Under the pieces are notes generated by a model. The model had not been told where the DNA came from, did not search any database, and worked only from the letters and a program-made list of their open reading frames with translations. Made by a program: the position numbers and the translations under genes. Below, one piece after another: positions 48,201 to 56,231 of a stretch of DNA of 64,000 nt (positions within the stretch are counted from its first letter, which is position 1; each line of letters opens with the position of its first letter). Where the stretch lies: positions 1 to 64,000 of the forward strand of contig JAGXHA010000103.1 in assembly GCA_024636475.1 (NCBI GenBank), written 5' to 3'. The stretch comes from Roseobacter sp. GTDB lineage: Bacteria; Pseudomonadota; Alphaproteobacteria; Rhodobacterales; Rhodobacteraceae.

Positions 48201-48661
48201 TTGATCAGTTCAGAGATTTGCCCTTGCCGCACCAGTGCCGGAGAATGCGCACCGGTCGAGGCATCCGCGAACAGCATCTGTACATCCCGGGCGCGCACGT
48301 CTTTTCCTGCGGCCTTATAGGCGCTGCCGACATCGCGGGTAATACGACGGACGATTTCGATCTGGTCGGCGTCATTGAAGCCCGCAGGCGCAAGCCGTTC
48401 CGAATTATCAATATGCAGGGCAACTTCGGCAAAATTTCTGGCAGGACGCGTAGCCGCACCTGCAAAAATCACATCCTCCATCCCTCCGCCGCGCATGGCG
48501 GTCGGTCGGTTTTCGCCCATCACCCACCGCAGCGCTTCCAGAAGGTTGGATTTTCCACACCCGTTCGGTCCGACGACACCGGTCAGACCCTCAGCGATGA
48601 TCAGGTCGGTCGGGTCAACGAAACTTTTAAAGCCGGTCAGTCTGAGTTTGGAAAACTGCAA
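45206..48661 (-). CDS. smc: Chromosome segregation protein SMC
   Basis: A 1151-residue structural-maintenance-of-chromosomes ATPase. Walker A GPNGCGKSNLLEALRWVMGE lies at residues 31-50; two long coiled coils flank a hinge at about 500-640; the ABC signature is LSLLSGGEQTLTAMAL and Walker B is CVLDEVDAPLDD near the C-terminus. It condenses the nucleoid with ScpA/ScpB. The apparent start is TTG at 48661, with GGGGGA upstream and the family N-terminus QFSKLRLTGFKSFV. The coiled coils are unusually rich in Ala, Glu and Arg. Confidence 0.96.
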   Translation of the reverse strand: MQFSKLRLTGFKSFVDPTDLIIAEGLTGVVGPNGCGKSNLLEALRWVMGENRPTAMRGGGMEDVIFAGAATRPARNFAEVALHIDNSERLAPAGFNDADQIEIVRRITRDVGSAYKAAGKDVRARDVQMLFADASTGAHSPALVRQGQISELINAKPKNRRRILEEAAGISGLYARRHEAELKLNGAEANLARVDDVIEQLAAQLAQLARQARQAARYREIGNDLRKTEGMLLYRRWREADDARAAAAEDLRHRVTDAAKAEGAVRHAAKGRQTAEDGLPALREEDAIAAAVVQRLGVQRDTLTDQEARAQETIDALTKRIAQLARDIEREAGLNRDAEDTISRLEWESQELGKAGAGHVEALEAASEAAREAAAVLQSHEGALSQLTEDVARLAARHGSAERLLSDSRKTLSKSESEAVKARDAVAQSQAALKKAATDFDAATVAEAAATTQADRAEAALNDAEEARATTQAREADARAERSEAEGEMNALRAEAGALAKLVERDTAEGGQILDRLQVEHGFEKALGAALADDLRAPQVEADGPSGWAALPAYDFVQPLPEGVTSLTAHVSLPDVLARRMSQIGLVDADDGPGLQAALKPGQRLVSPEGDLWRWDGFRAWAEDAPSAAALRLQQINRLEVLKQALEQANQRADAARDAHDALQRTLAAQTEADKRARDARREADRAVADAGRALSRAEADRNLAEGRLESLGLAVTRHEEEAMASRQQVAQAERALAGLDDVADARAGVETLRMTVEGARIAMMSRRSAHDELRREGDARLKRAQEVTKELSGWRLRLETAGKRSAELVERKAASEVELKDASAAPSEIAAKRDELTRAISTAEARKAEAHDRLSVAEGTLRDATLAEREAERLASEAREGRARSEARADAAKETVGYAAGRIAEDQQMTPAQLLTSLDVDPDQMPGVEGLEADVNRLKRQREALGAVNLRAEEDAKEVQGEYDNLTTEKTDLTEAIRTLRSGISSLNREGRERLLTAFEQVNSNFSMLFRHLFNGGEADLVMVESDDPLEAGLEIMCQPPGKKLSTLSLLSGGEQTLTAMALIFAVFLANPAPICVLDEVDAPLDDANVTRFCDLLDEMCRQTDTRFLIITHHAVTMARMDRLFGVTMAEQGVSQLVSVDLKKAETLVA

Positions 48662-48780
48662 GCGTCCCCCGCAGGTGTGATTCCTAGGATGCGGTCAAGT
48701 TGGCGCTATGTGCGGGCGTGTGTCAATCGCCGCACGCTAGGGAATGAGGCTTCGATGGCTCTTATCCCCAAGATATTGCG

Positions 48781-49188
48781 TTAACCCGACCCGGTGCAGA
48801 TCAAATTGAGTATCGGCGGGTCGTCCAGCCGTGACGGGTCAACCTTTGCAAAACGGCATTTGGCAGGCAGCGTGTTTTGCCGTGTCGCCATGTCCTTGTC
48901 ACAGGCCAGCACACCCGTCGCGAGCGCTTGATCCCCCAAGACCTTCACAACCTTACACCCACTTACCGCCTCGAACGCGAACGCGGCACGTGCCTTGATA
49001 GGACCGAACCGCGGCGCATATTCAGGATTGATCCGCATCGCTTCCGCCAATTCGCCCCGAACCCTGATATCAAAAACCGATCCATCAACACTGATCCGCG
49101 TCGCGGGCAGGTCACGGAAATGCGGCCCAGGTGTGTTACAGCCCGCCAGCGATACGAAAAGAGCAAGAACAAACAACAAATGTTTCAT
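48781..49188 (-). CDS. Small lipoprotein, function unknown
   Basis: A 135-residue protein with a lipobox LAGC (Cys at residue 17 from MKHLLFVLALFVSLAGC). The remainder has conserved-looking segments VFDIRVRGELAEAMRINPEYAPR and an AFEAVSGCKVVKVLGD block. No domain recognised. The ATG at 49188 follows an alternative GTG. It precedes smc by 119 bases on the same strand; the promoter is shared with or divergent from the FadR-type regulator. Confidence 0.78.
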   Translation of the reverse strand: MKHLLFVLALFVSLAGCNTPGPHFRDLPATRISVDGSVFDIRVRGELAEAMRINPEYAPRFGPIKARAAFAFEAVSGCKVVKVLGDQALATGVLACDKDMATRQNTLPAKCRFAKVDPSRLDDPPILNLICTGSG

Positions 49189-49293
49189 CACACAGACTTA
49201 GGCGAGAAAAATGAACTAGATATGAATACACGACAAAGCGATTGCCGCCGTCGCAATGCGGTCATATAAACTGGCCAATTCAAGGAATGCCTC

Positions 49294-50064
49294 ATGCCGT
49301 TTCGTCCAGTATCTTCTGAAAAACTTTCCCATGCCGTCGTTCGGCAGGTAGAAGAGTTGATTCTGCGCGGCATTCTTCGCCCCGGAGAGCGATTGCCCGC
49401 AGAACGCGATTTGGCCAAGCGACTAGAGGTGTCGCGCCCATCCCTGCGCGATGCGATCGCGCGGCTTGAGGAAACTGGCCTTTTGACCGCAAGGCCCGGT
49501 GCCGGCGTCTATGTTGCCGATGTGCTTGGCGGCGCGTTCGCACCACCCTTGATCGAGCTTTTTGCGCGCCATGACGAGGCCGTCTTTGACTACCTGTCCT
49601 TTCGGCGGGACATGGAGGGTTTGGCGGCAGAACGCGCCGCCCGGATTGGATCTGACACCGATCTTGAAGTCGTCAGCGCGATCTTCGAGAAAATGGAAAC
49701 CGCCCACCAAAAACGCGATGGCCAAAACGAAGCGCAGTTGGATGCCCAGTTTCACATGGCAATCATCGAGGCGAGCCATAACGTGATTATGCTGCATATG
49801 ATGCGATCAATGTACGATCTTTTGCGCGGGGGCGTTTTCTACAATCGGCAAGTCATGTTCAAACAGCACACGACCCGTTCTGCGCTGCTTGACCAGCATC
49901 GCAGCATCAATGACGCGTTATTGGCACGCGACCCAGTCGCTGCACGTGCCAGCGTCGACGCCCATTTGACCTATGTTGAAAAGGCTCTTCGCGACCAGCA
50001 ACGCGCCAGCCGCAACGAAGAAGTGGCGCATCAAAGGCTGCAGCACGAGACAAAGCACGACTGA
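49294..50064 (+). CDS. FadR/GntR-family transcriptional regulator (FCD domain)
   Basis: A 256-residue regulator: GntR-type winged HTH (about residues 12-75, with RPGERLPAERDLAKRLEVSR and RPSLRDAIARLEETGLL) and an FCD ligand domain (about 90-235) with the metal-binding pattern D...H...H (DAQFHMAI, then DQHRSI and DAHLTYVE). This is the PdhR/LldR-like subfamily, responding to carboxylates. No pathway genes are nearby to indicate the ligand. Convergent with the F0 ATP synthase genes. Confidence 0.9.
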   Translation: MPFRPVSSEKLSHAVVRQVEELILRGILRPGERLPAERDLAKRLEVSRPSLRDAIARLEETGLLTARPGAGVYVADVLGGAFAPPLIELFARHDEAVFDYLSFRRDMEGLAAERAARIGSDTDLEVVSAIFEKMETAHQKRDGQNEAQLDAQFHMAIIEASHNVIMLHMMRSMYDLLRGGVFYNRQVMFKQHTTRSALLDQHRSINDALLARDPVAARASVDAHLTYVEKALRDQQRASRNEEVAHQRLQHETKHD

Positions 50065-50087
50065 TCCAACATCAAACACCCGACAAA

Positions 50088-50119
50088 CAAAAAGGGCCCC
50101 GGAACATATCCGAGGCCCT
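50088..50119 (-). terminator. Terminator of the F0 ATP synthase operon
   Basis: On the minus strand a stem AGGGCC (50114-50119) with GGCCCT (50093-50098), extended by CGG/CCG (50110-50112 with 50100-50102), is followed by a TTTTTG run. It lies about 20 bases after the atpF stop, and can also act on the convergent regulator gene. Confidence 0.8.
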
Positions 50120-50137
50120 CTTAAAGCTTTGTGAAGA

Positions 50138-50698
50138 TTAATGCAGTTTCGCGTCTACATCAGCGATTGCGCTGTCGATCAGGGCATTCCCGTCTGCGGC
50201 AGTCATCTTCTTGGCGATGACGTCCTTTGCAGCGGCAATCGCAATAACAATTGCTTGGTCGCGAACTTCCTTGATCGCAGCAGCTTTAGCCGATGCGATC
50301 TGTTCTTCAGCGGCAGCAAGACGGCGAACGATTGACTTGTCCAAGTCAGCACGCGCCTGATCAGCAGCCTCGTTTGCTTCTGCCTTTGCTGCGGTCACGA
50401 TCCGGTCAGCTTGGTCTTTGACCTCTTGCTGCTTGCGCTCGTAGCTGGCCAAAAGCGTCTGTGCTTCTTCGCGCAGCGCGCGGGCCTCGTCGAGTTCAGA
50501 CTGGATGCCATCGGCACGCTTGTCCAACATACCAAACAGCAAGGATGGCACTTTGAAATAGAGCAAAACACCAAGAAATACGAGGAAACCAAGAAGAACG
50601 ATGAAATCGGTGTTGGCTAGCGAAAAGAAGGCACCGCCTGCCGCGAAGGCCGGAGATGCGACCAACCCCGCAATTAAGACTGAGAACGTCAGACGCAT
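50138..50698 (-). CDS. atpF: F0F1 ATP synthase subunit b
   Basis: A 186-residue b subunit of the peripheral stalk. N-terminal signal/anchor (about residues 1-20) and membrane helix (about 28-48), then a long charged coiled coil rich in Ala/Glu/Lys/Gln ending in IADVDAKL. Photosynthetic and related Alphaproteobacteria carry two b-like subunits; this is the one following b'. Overlapping/close to atpX (three bases). Confidence 0.94.
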   Translation of the reverse strand: MRLTFSVLIAGLVASPAFAAGGAFFSLANTDFIVLLGFLVFLGVLLYFKVPSLLFGMLDKRADGIQSELDEARALREEAQTLLASYERKQQEVKDQADRIVTAAKAEANEAADQARADLDKSIVRRLAAAEEQIASAKAAAIKEVRDQAIVIAIAAAKDVIAKKMTAADGNALIDSAIADVDAKLH

Positions 50699-50701
50699 GG
50701 C

Positions 50702-51253
50702 TTATCCTTTCATCTGGGCGTCAACCGCCGAAGCTACAGATTTGGCGTCAGCAGTACTGCCCATCGCCTCGACAATTGCCAAAGCGGTATCTTTCGCTAC
50801 TTCTTCGACGTTTTGCAGAGCACCAGCGCGTATTTCCGATATCGCTTTTTCGGATTCGGCGGATTTAGCAGCTATCTCGGCGTCAGCTTTCGCAATCGCC
50901 TTGTCGAGGTCTGCCTGAATATCTGCTTTTGCAGCCGCAACAATGCGTTGTGCTTCCGCACGCGCGTCGACCAACGCTTTGTCGTAAGCCGCCTCTGCTT
51001 GAGTTGCCTTGACCTTGAGGTCTTCGGCGGCAGCAATGTCATTCGTGATCGTGCCTTGGCGTTCTGCCAAAACCGAACCAATACGCGGCAATGCGACACG
51101 CGAAAGAATAAAATAGATCGCAACCAAGGCCACGACCAGCCAGAAAATCTGGTTGCCGAACCATTCGCCACACAACTGCGGCATGCCGATGGCACTGCCG
51201 AATTCGTTAACGCACGTGCCAGCGAGTTCCGTATTAATTGGTTCAGTTGCCAT
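50702..51253 (-). CDS. atpX: F0F1 ATP synthase subunit b'
   Basis: A 183-residue b' subunit. One membrane helix (about residues 33-50, [19 protein letters not shown]) and a cytoplasmic coiled coil. With b it forms a heterodimeric peripheral stalk. The ATG at 51253 follows GGAGG well; a GTG at 51256 is adjacent. Order atpI-B-E-X-F is the typical Rhodobacter F0 operon. Confidence 0.93.
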   Translation of the reverse strand: MATEPINTELAGTCVNEFGSAIGMPQLCGEWFGNQIFWLVVALVAIYFILSRVALPRIGSVLAERQGTITNDIAAAEDLKVKATQAEAAYDKALVDARAEAQRIVAAAKADIQADLDKAIAKADAEIAAKSAESEKAISEIRAGALQNVEEVAKDTALAIVEAMGSTADAKSVASAVDAQMKG

Positions 51254-51339
51254 CACGGCCTCCTGTCAAAACATCCAAATCCCTTGGGCAGCGCACTGAC
51301 GCGCGCTGCCCGAAGCATAAGGAAGTGTCAGTATGACGC

Positions 51340-51576
51340 TTAAACGGCAAACATCAAAAGCAGCGCAACGAGGAACGAGAAGATCCCCAAAGCTTCTGCA
51401 AAGGCGATGCCGATGAAAAGTGTAGCGGTCTGGCCAGCAGCTGCCGAAGGATTGCGCAATGCGCCGGCAAGGTAGTTGCCTGCAACGTTGCCCACACCGA
51501 TGGCTGCGCCACCCATGCCGAATGCTGTCAGTCCTGCGCCAATATACTGGCCCATTTGTGCGAGTTCGCCTTCCAT
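51340..51576 (-). CDS. atpE: F0F1 ATP synthase subunit c
   Basis: A 78-residue proteolipid forming the rotating ring. Two helices joined by a polar loop; the proton-carrying acidic residue is the Glu in [20 protein letters not shown]. Gly-rich pattern [17 protein letters not shown] in the first helix. Located between atpB and atpX, as expected. Confidence 0.97.
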   Translation of the reverse strand: MEGELAQMGQYIGAGLTAFGMGGAAIGVGNVAGNYLAGALRNPSAAAGQTATLFIGIAFAEALGIFSFLVALLLMFAV

Positions 51577-51643
51577 GTCATTTCTCCTTACAATGGAATT
51601 GAGGTGATGTCGTAGGGCAAGGAAAACCTTGGCCCTGTGGGTG

Positions 51644-52399
51644 TTAGTGATGCGGATGCAATGCGTCCTTCAGGTAAACGCATGTCAGAATGGCAAAGAC
51701 GTAAGCCTGAATGAAGGACACCAACATTTCGAGGCCGTACATCGCCGTGATCGCAAGAACAGAGAACGGTGCGATGGCGGTAATCGCTGCGAAACCGGCG
51801 AAAACCTTGATCACCGCGTGACCCGCCATCATGTTACCGGCCAAACGAATAGAATGGCTTACCGGACGGACGAAATAAGAGATCAGTTCGATAAGCGCCA
51901 GTACAGGACGCAGCGCAAGTGGAGCGCTGTTGACCCAAAACAAACCAAGGAAAGACGGGCCATTTTTCACAAACCCCAATATCGTTACCCCGAAGAACAC
52001 CGCAAACGCCATGACAGCCGTTACAGCGATATGCGCGGTTGGGGTGAAAGCGGTTGGCAGCAGGCCAAGGAAATTCGCAAACACGATGAACATGAACAGC
52101 GTCATGATGTAGGGGAAATACTTCACCCCGTCCTTGCCGCAGATGTCTTCAACCATTTTGTAAATAAAGCCGTAGGCCAACTCAGCAACCGACTGCATCC
52201 GCGTCGGGATAACAGCGCGCTTCGACGTGCCCAAAACCAGCAAAGCGAACACGGCCAAAACTGCCAGCGCCATCCAAACGGTCGAGTTTGTGATTGTGTA
52301 CCAGGAAACAGCGCCATCACCGAAGAACGGCTTGACAATAAACTGGTCCATCGGGTGGAAAACCAGTCCTGCTTCTTCGCTGCGTGCTTCTCCTGCCAT
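51644..52399 (-). CDS. atpB: F0F1 ATP synthase subunit a
   Basis: A 251-residue subunit a, the proton half-channels. About six hydrophobic helices; the essential Arg is in [14 protein letters not shown], and the helix [18 protein letters not shown] closes the protein. ATG at 52399, one base apart from the atpI stop. Second gene of the operon. Confidence 0.97.
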   Translation of the reverse strand: MAGEARSEEAGLVFHPMDQFIVKPFFGDGAVSWYTITNSTVWMALAVLAVFALLVLGTSKRAVIPTRMQSVAELAYGFIYKMVEDICGKDGVKYFPYIMTLFMFIVFANFLGLLPTAFTPTAHIAVTAVMAFAVFFGVTILGFVKNGPSFLGLFWVNSAPLALRPVLALIELISYFVRPVSHSIRLAGNMMAGHAVIKVFAGFAAITAIAPFSVLAITAMYGLEMLVSFIQAYVFAILTCVYLKDALHPHH

Positions 52400-52400
52400 C

Positions 52401-52730
52401 TCAGGCCCCTTTATTTTCGTCGACCTCTTCGGCCATCTTCTTTTCCTGGATTTCCTGCGCGGACCGGAGCATCGTTTTCACCCCCGCGGCAAGACCCAGC
52501 ATCACAAACAGCACCATGAATATCGGTATGGTTCCAAAGAACCGATCCAACGAATATCCGATGCCAAACCCGATCCCAAGACCGGCGCAAAGTTCTATAA
52601 CCATTCTCCAAGCAAGCGATGCCTGTGAATAATGTTCATCTACCCTAGGCTTTGGCGCTAACGCCTTTTTTGCCACTTCGATCTTAGCCTCTAGCTGCTT
52701 TAGCCGCTGCTGCTGGTCCGGATCGGTCAC
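52401..52730 (-). CDS. atpI: ATP synthase protein I (AtpI/AtpQ-type)
   Basis: A 109-residue small membrane protein with two helices (about 43-62 and 70-90) and an N-terminal charged segment. AtpI assists assembly of the c-ring. Typical first gene of alphaproteobacterial F0 operons. GTG start at 52730; the promoter must lie in the region up to the divergent ArsR gene. Confidence 0.9.
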   Translation of the reverse strand: MTDPDQQQRLKQLEAKIEVAKKALAPKPRVDEHYSQASLAWRMVIELCAGLGIGFGIGYSLDRFFGTIPIFMVLFVMLGLAAGVKTMLRSAQEIQEKKMAEEVDENKGA

Positions 52731-52900
52731 GCCAAAATCCCTCTGGATATCTTGCAGGATAGCTACTTTTCCTGCACGCCCGTGTCAACAGATCACAACT
52801 TCGGGGCAAACTATTGATTTCAAACATCTTTGCAAAGATTGAGGTGTGACAAATGATCAGATCAGGCTGAAACGACGCCTTGTTTTGCGGCTTATCGTTA

Positions 52901-52918
52901 TTCAACCTTTTGGTTGAA
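52901..52918. promoter_or_regulatory. Palindrome between atpI and the ArsR-family gene
   Basis: TTCAACC (52901-52907) and GGTTGAA (52912-52918) with a TTTT spacer, about 64 bases before the ArsR start codon. It may be an operator for the ArsR-family regulator itself or a small hairpin in the divergent leader. Confidence 0.45.
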
Positions 52919-52981
52919 GATGCGATCCGATAAAGTGGATTCTAGATGATCGGCACCCAGAATATGGAATGAATAGGCATT

Positions 52982-53332
52982 ATGACTGCTTCGCTCGACA
53001 GTATTTTTGCAGCCCTTGCAGACCCCACGCGACGCGCCATTCTGGCGATGCTGTTGGAAGATGACATGGCTGTGACGGACGTTGCCGAACCCTTTGCGAT
53101 GTCCTTGGCCGCCATCTCGAAACACCTTGGCGTGCTTGAGCGCGCAAACCTGATCGCACAGGAAAAACGCGGCCGCTTGAAATGGTGCAAGCTTGAACCT
53201 GCCGCACTCAAGGCCCCATCTGTCTGGATGCAAAGCTTTGGTCAGTTCGACCCCGTCAATCTGGATGATTTTGAGAGATTTTTAGCAGCGGAGATCAAGT
53301 TACGATCATCGGACGCTGCTCAGGAAAGTTAG
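52982..53332 (+). CDS. ArsR-family winged-helix regulator
   Basis: A 116-residue ArsR/SmtB-fold protein: IFAALADPTRRAILAML at the start, the recognition segment MSLAAISKHLGVLERANLI and the wing with KRGRLKWCKLEP. It lacks the CxC/CVC metal-binding cysteines of metal sensors, so it is a non-metal subtype; relatives of this kind often sit beside an AHSA1/SRPBCC gene, which is absent here. ATG start at 52982. Function unknown. Confidence 0.9.
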   Translation: MTASLDSIFAALADPTRRAILAMLLEDDMAVTDVAEPFAMSLAAISKHLGVLERANLIAQEKRGRLKWCKLEPAALKAPSVWMQSFGQFDPVNLDDFERFLAAEIKLRSSDAAQES

Positions 53333-53347
53333 AGAGTAGGGGATAAT

Positions 53348-53384
53348 TGGTCCTTCCGCGACGAGGTATTACACGGAAGGACCA
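53348..53384. terminator. Stem-loop between ArsR gene and small ORF
   Basis: A perfect 11-bp inverted repeat (53348-53358 with 53374-53384) with a 15-base loop, 15 bases after the ArsR stop. It may terminate both converging transcripts, although no T-run follows. Confidence 0.6.
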
Positions 53385-53397
53385 AGCATAGTTGTAA

Positions 53398-53475
53398 TCA
53401 GATTACGCCAAAAGCGAACCGCAAGATCGCAAGAACAATCACAACCAAACCCACTAGATAAATAATGCTACGCAT
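53398..53475 (-). CDS. 25-residue hydrophobic small protein
   Basis: An unannotated-size ORF: ATG at 53475, stop TGA at 53398-53400, coding for 25 residues that form one membrane helix (MRSIIYLVGLVVIVLAILRF and five more). An AAAGGATCAG sequence upstream of the ATG could be the ribosome-binding site. Similar single-helix microproteins beginning with Met-Arg and YLVGLVVIVL recur in Rhodobacteraceae, as far as I recall. Function unknown; not proven to be translated. Confidence 0.5.
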   Translation of the reverse strand: MRSIIYLVGLVVIVLAILRFAFGVI

Positions 53476-53558
53476 TGAACTGATCCTTTATGAACTTTCT
53501 GTGATTTCAACTCGGTCGCGGCGGTATGGTTCCCAAATGGGCCTTTTAATTTGTCAGA

Positions 53559-54449
53559 TCAGGTAAGCGCCCCGTCATCGCGCAAGAGCAGGTACAACGC
53601 CAGTATTGTCAGCGCTACCCCACCAAGCACCAAGGGCGGTGGTGCACCCTTGCCCAAAGCAACTTCCCACAAGATGACCCAGGTGGGCGTTAAATAGGTG
53701 TACGCCATAACCTTGGCCGATGGCAGTCTGAGGGATGCAAACTGCAGCAAGACAAACGTTGCCGAGGACGCTGCGACAGCAACGTAGAATATCGTGATCC
53801 ATACAATCGCAGGCAGTGCCAGCCAATCAGTGCCCAACAGATCTCGCCATCCATAGACAAACAGCAATGCGCCCCCTGCCAACAACGTGCCAAGGGTGAA
53901 AACGACCGCTGGTTCGCCCCTGTTAAGCTTGCGGACCATCGGTGTATAAAGCGCATGGCTGACGCAGCCCACGAAATAGACGGCCTCGCCGCGCCCTACC
54001 TCGAAACTGCGCAAAGCCGCCAAGTCGGCGCGGAAAATCACCCAAAGCGCACCACTCGCCCCAATTGCCAATGCCAGTGCCATCCGCGGTGTTGTTGCTT
54101 GCCGCAACAAAAGCCAGCCAAAGCCTGCTGCAATGACAGGCGTCAGTGTGAAAACCGCTGCTGCACTTACAGGCTTTGCTGTCTTGAGGCCTTCAAACAT
54201 CAACACAAAGTAAACCGCGAACAGACCGCCCAATAGGAAATAACGCCAAGGTGCCGCGGCCGCCTCACGTTTGACGCCGGTGGTCGCAATGACCGCAACC
54301 GCAATGACGATCGCAGCAATCACGAAACGGGCAGCATTCAGTGCCGCTGGTGAAATCATGTTTGCAGACATCGACCCTAACGAAAACGATCCCGCAACCA
54401 GAGCTGAAAAAGTGAACATCGCCAGATGTCCTTGGGCTCCGGGACCCAT
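53559..54449 (-). CDS. DMT-superfamily (EamA) transporter
   Basis: A 296-residue membrane protein with about ten helices in two EamA repeats (FSLGSMSANMISPAALNAARF...; PALVFTLGTLLAGGALLFVY region). EamA proteins export small metabolites or amino acids; the substrate is unknown. The ATG at 54449 overlaps the stop of the LysR gene, so it may be regulated with it. Confidence 0.9.
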   Translation of the reverse strand: MGPGAQGHLAMFTFSALVAGSFSLGSMSANMISPAALNAARFVIAAIVIAVAVIATTGVKREAAAAPWRYFLLGGLFAVYFVLMFEGLKTAKPVSAAAVFTLTPVIAAGFGWLLLRQATTPRMALALAIGASGALWVIFRADLAALRSFEVGRGEAVYFVGCVSHALYTPMVRKLNRGEPAVVFTLGTLLAGGALLFVYGWRDLLGTDWLALPAIVWITIFYVAVAASSATFVLLQFASLRLPSAKVMAYTYLTPTWVILWEVALGKGAPPPLVLGGVALTILALYLLLRDDGALT

Positions 54450-55324
54450 CAATTGTCACCCTTCATGTTTTCTTTGAGAAATTTGAGCAACGCCTGAACC
54501 TTTGGCGTCCGGTGCAAATCAACATGGGTCACCAACCAAAGCGACGAATCCCATTCAGGTAAACGCGGATGCATCTCGATCAGGTCAGGATTGTTGCGCG
54601 CTTCGTCGATCAAGCAAAAGCCGATCCCCGCCCCGTTCAGAACAGCTTCGGTAATCGCAGTCTGGTCAAGGCATCGAAACGTCTGCGCATGTTCAGGCAC
54701 ATTGTCATTCAGCCATTGAATAAACGGCGCTTTGCTTTGAATGTCGTCGTTAACGACAAACCGGTGATCCCCAAAATCTTTGACACCGCCGGGCACGCCT
54801 TTTTCGGCCACGTAAGACGCATGAGCGTAGAGCCCGACGCGAAGCACAGTCAGCAATTGGACAACGTTGTCGGGCTGTTCGGGCACTTGGCCTGCGCGAA
54901 GGGCGACATGGGCCTCTCCGTATTCCAGACGAAAAAGGCGCGTGCCAGTCAGATACCTGATCCGCACGTCCGGGTTTTTTTTCTGAAATTCGACCAGCAC
55001 CGGTGTTATCTGGCCGGTCATTTCGATCAAAGAAGTGACAACCAGTTCGCCCGAAACTGAATCACCGCGCCCTTTAATCCGGCTGGCCAGCTGGCTGAAC
55101 TGGTCATGCGTGGCATCAGCCACCCGCAATAGATCCTCGCCAGCCTCGGTCGCCTTATACCCACGTGCATGGCGCTGGAACAGCTTGACCGACAACCGCG
55201 CCTCAAGCGCATCGATGTGGCGGATCACGGTGGCATGATGCACGCCCAAAACCTCCGCCGCGCCGCTGACCGTACCCATACGCGCAACCTGATAGGCGGT
55301 TCTGATCTCGTCCCAGTTTTCCAT
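54449..55324 (-). CDS. LysR-family transcriptional regulator
   Basis: A 291-residue LysR regulator. N-terminal winged HTH: EIRTAYQVARMGTVSGAAEV and HHATVIRHIDALEARLSVKL (about 1-60); LysR substrate domain from about residue 90. It is divergent from azoR (115 bases between starts), so azoR is a likely target, together with the DMT exporter with which it overlaps. The inducer is unknown. Confidence 0.92.
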   Translation of the reverse strand: MENWDEIRTAYQVARMGTVSGAAEVLGVHHATVIRHIDALEARLSVKLFQRHARGYKATEAGEDLLRVADATHDQFSQLASRIKGRGDSVSGELVVTSLIEMTGQITPVLVEFQKKNPDVRIRYLTGTRLFRLEYGEAHVALRAGQVPEQPDNVVQLLTVLRVGLYAHASYVAEKGVPGGVKDFGDHRFVVNDDIQSKAPFIQWLNDNVPEHAQTFRCLDQTAITEAVLNGAGIGFCLIDEARNNPDLIEMHPRLPEWDSSLWLVTHVDLHRTPKVQALLKFLKENMKGDN

Positions 55325-55438
55325 CACACCTCAATAATTGTGCATTTTTGAACATTACGACTGCAATTTCGCAAGTTGAGTTCGCTCAAGCAAGTGACAA
55401 ATGTGAACCAGCTAAAACCTTACATAAAGAGTATTTCA

Positions 55439-56029
55439 ATGAGTATCCTCCGCATCGATTCTTCTTCCAATACCGAAGATTCCGTTACACGCGCCCTGAC
55501 CGACCGCATTGTTGCCCAGTTGGGCGACAGCGACGTCACCGTGCGCGATCTTGCGCTCGAGCCGCTGCCCCAGATCAGCCACACCTGGGCCATTGCCCGC
55601 GCCACCCCCGAAGCTGACCGCGCCCCCGACCACGTCGAAGCATTGAAGGAATCCGACAAGCTGGTCGCCGAACTGATGGCCGCCGACACCATCGTGATCG
55701 GTGCCCCGATGTACAACTTTAGTGTCCCTGCGTCGTTGAAGGCGTGGATCGATCTGGTGGCCCGCGTCGGCGTGACTTTCCGCTATACCGAAGCCGGGCC
55801 AGAAGGCTTGGTCAAAGGAAAGCGCGTGATCCTTGCGATGGCATCAGGTGGCGTGCCAGCCGGTGCGCCCGTCGATTTCAACACACCCTACCTTAAAACC
55901 GTTCTGGGCTTTATGGGGATGGAAGATGTCACCGTGATCTCGGCGGACGCATTGGCGACCGATCCCGAGGGGACTGTGGCCAAGTCCCACAAAGCGATTG
56001 ATGCCCTAAAGCCAGCAAAAGCTGCTTGA
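55439..56029 (+). CDS. azoR: FMN-dependent NADH-azoreductase
   Basis: A 196-residue flavodoxin-fold NADH:quinone/azo reductase. Starts MSILRIDSSSNTEDSVTR (the SSS loop binds the FMN phosphate), then GAPMYNFSVPASLKAWID for the isoalloxazine ring and ASGGVPAGAPVDFNTPYL. It reduces azo dyes and quinones, so it is a detoxification enzyme. Chosen start ATG at 55439; the upstream frame lacks family similarity. Divergent LysR regulator upstream; hairpin terminator downstream. Confidence 0.94.
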   Translation: MSILRIDSSSNTEDSVTRALTDRIVAQLGDSDVTVRDLALEPLPQISHTWAIARATPEADRAPDHVEALKESDKLVAELMAADTIVIGAPMYNFSVPASLKAWIDLVARVGVTFRYTEAGPEGLVKGKRVILAMASGGVPAGAPVDFNTPYLKTVLGFMGMEDVTVISADALATDPEGTVAKSHKAIDALKPAKAA

Positions 56030-56035
56030 ACCAGC

Positions 56036-56071
56036 GGTGATGGGCGGGTTGACTCAGACCCGCCCATCACC
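56036..56071 (+). terminator. Long stem-loop after azoR
   Basis: A perfect 14-bp stem (56036-56049 with 56058-56071) and an 8-base loop, directly after the azoR stop. Although no T-run follows immediately, the length and location fit a terminator. It is the first of three hairpins before ffh. Confidence 0.75.
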
Positions 56072-56088
56072 TAAACGGCTTTCAATTC

Positions 56089-56162
56089 CCGGAAGCTTCA
56101 TGTCTTCCGGTCTCTGGCGCAGCCAAAGATCGACCCCCACCAGCGTGTTACGCCCGTGGGGG
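56089..56162 (+). other. Two stem-loops in the leader region of ffh
   Basis: CCGGAAG/CTTCCGG (56089-56095 with 56104-56110) and a second hairpin CCCCCAC/GTGGGGG (56134-56140 with 56156-56162) that contains an inner GCGT/ACGC stem. They lie between the azoR terminator and the ffh start at 56232. They could be another terminator, or a structured 5' leader or small RNA. No T-run longer than three follows. Confidence 0.4.
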
Positions 56163-56231
56163 CGTTTGTGTATTTAACGTGGACTTCCTACATTTGGGAG
56201 AACCGCAACCGACCGAAGGGGGCCATGGCCC

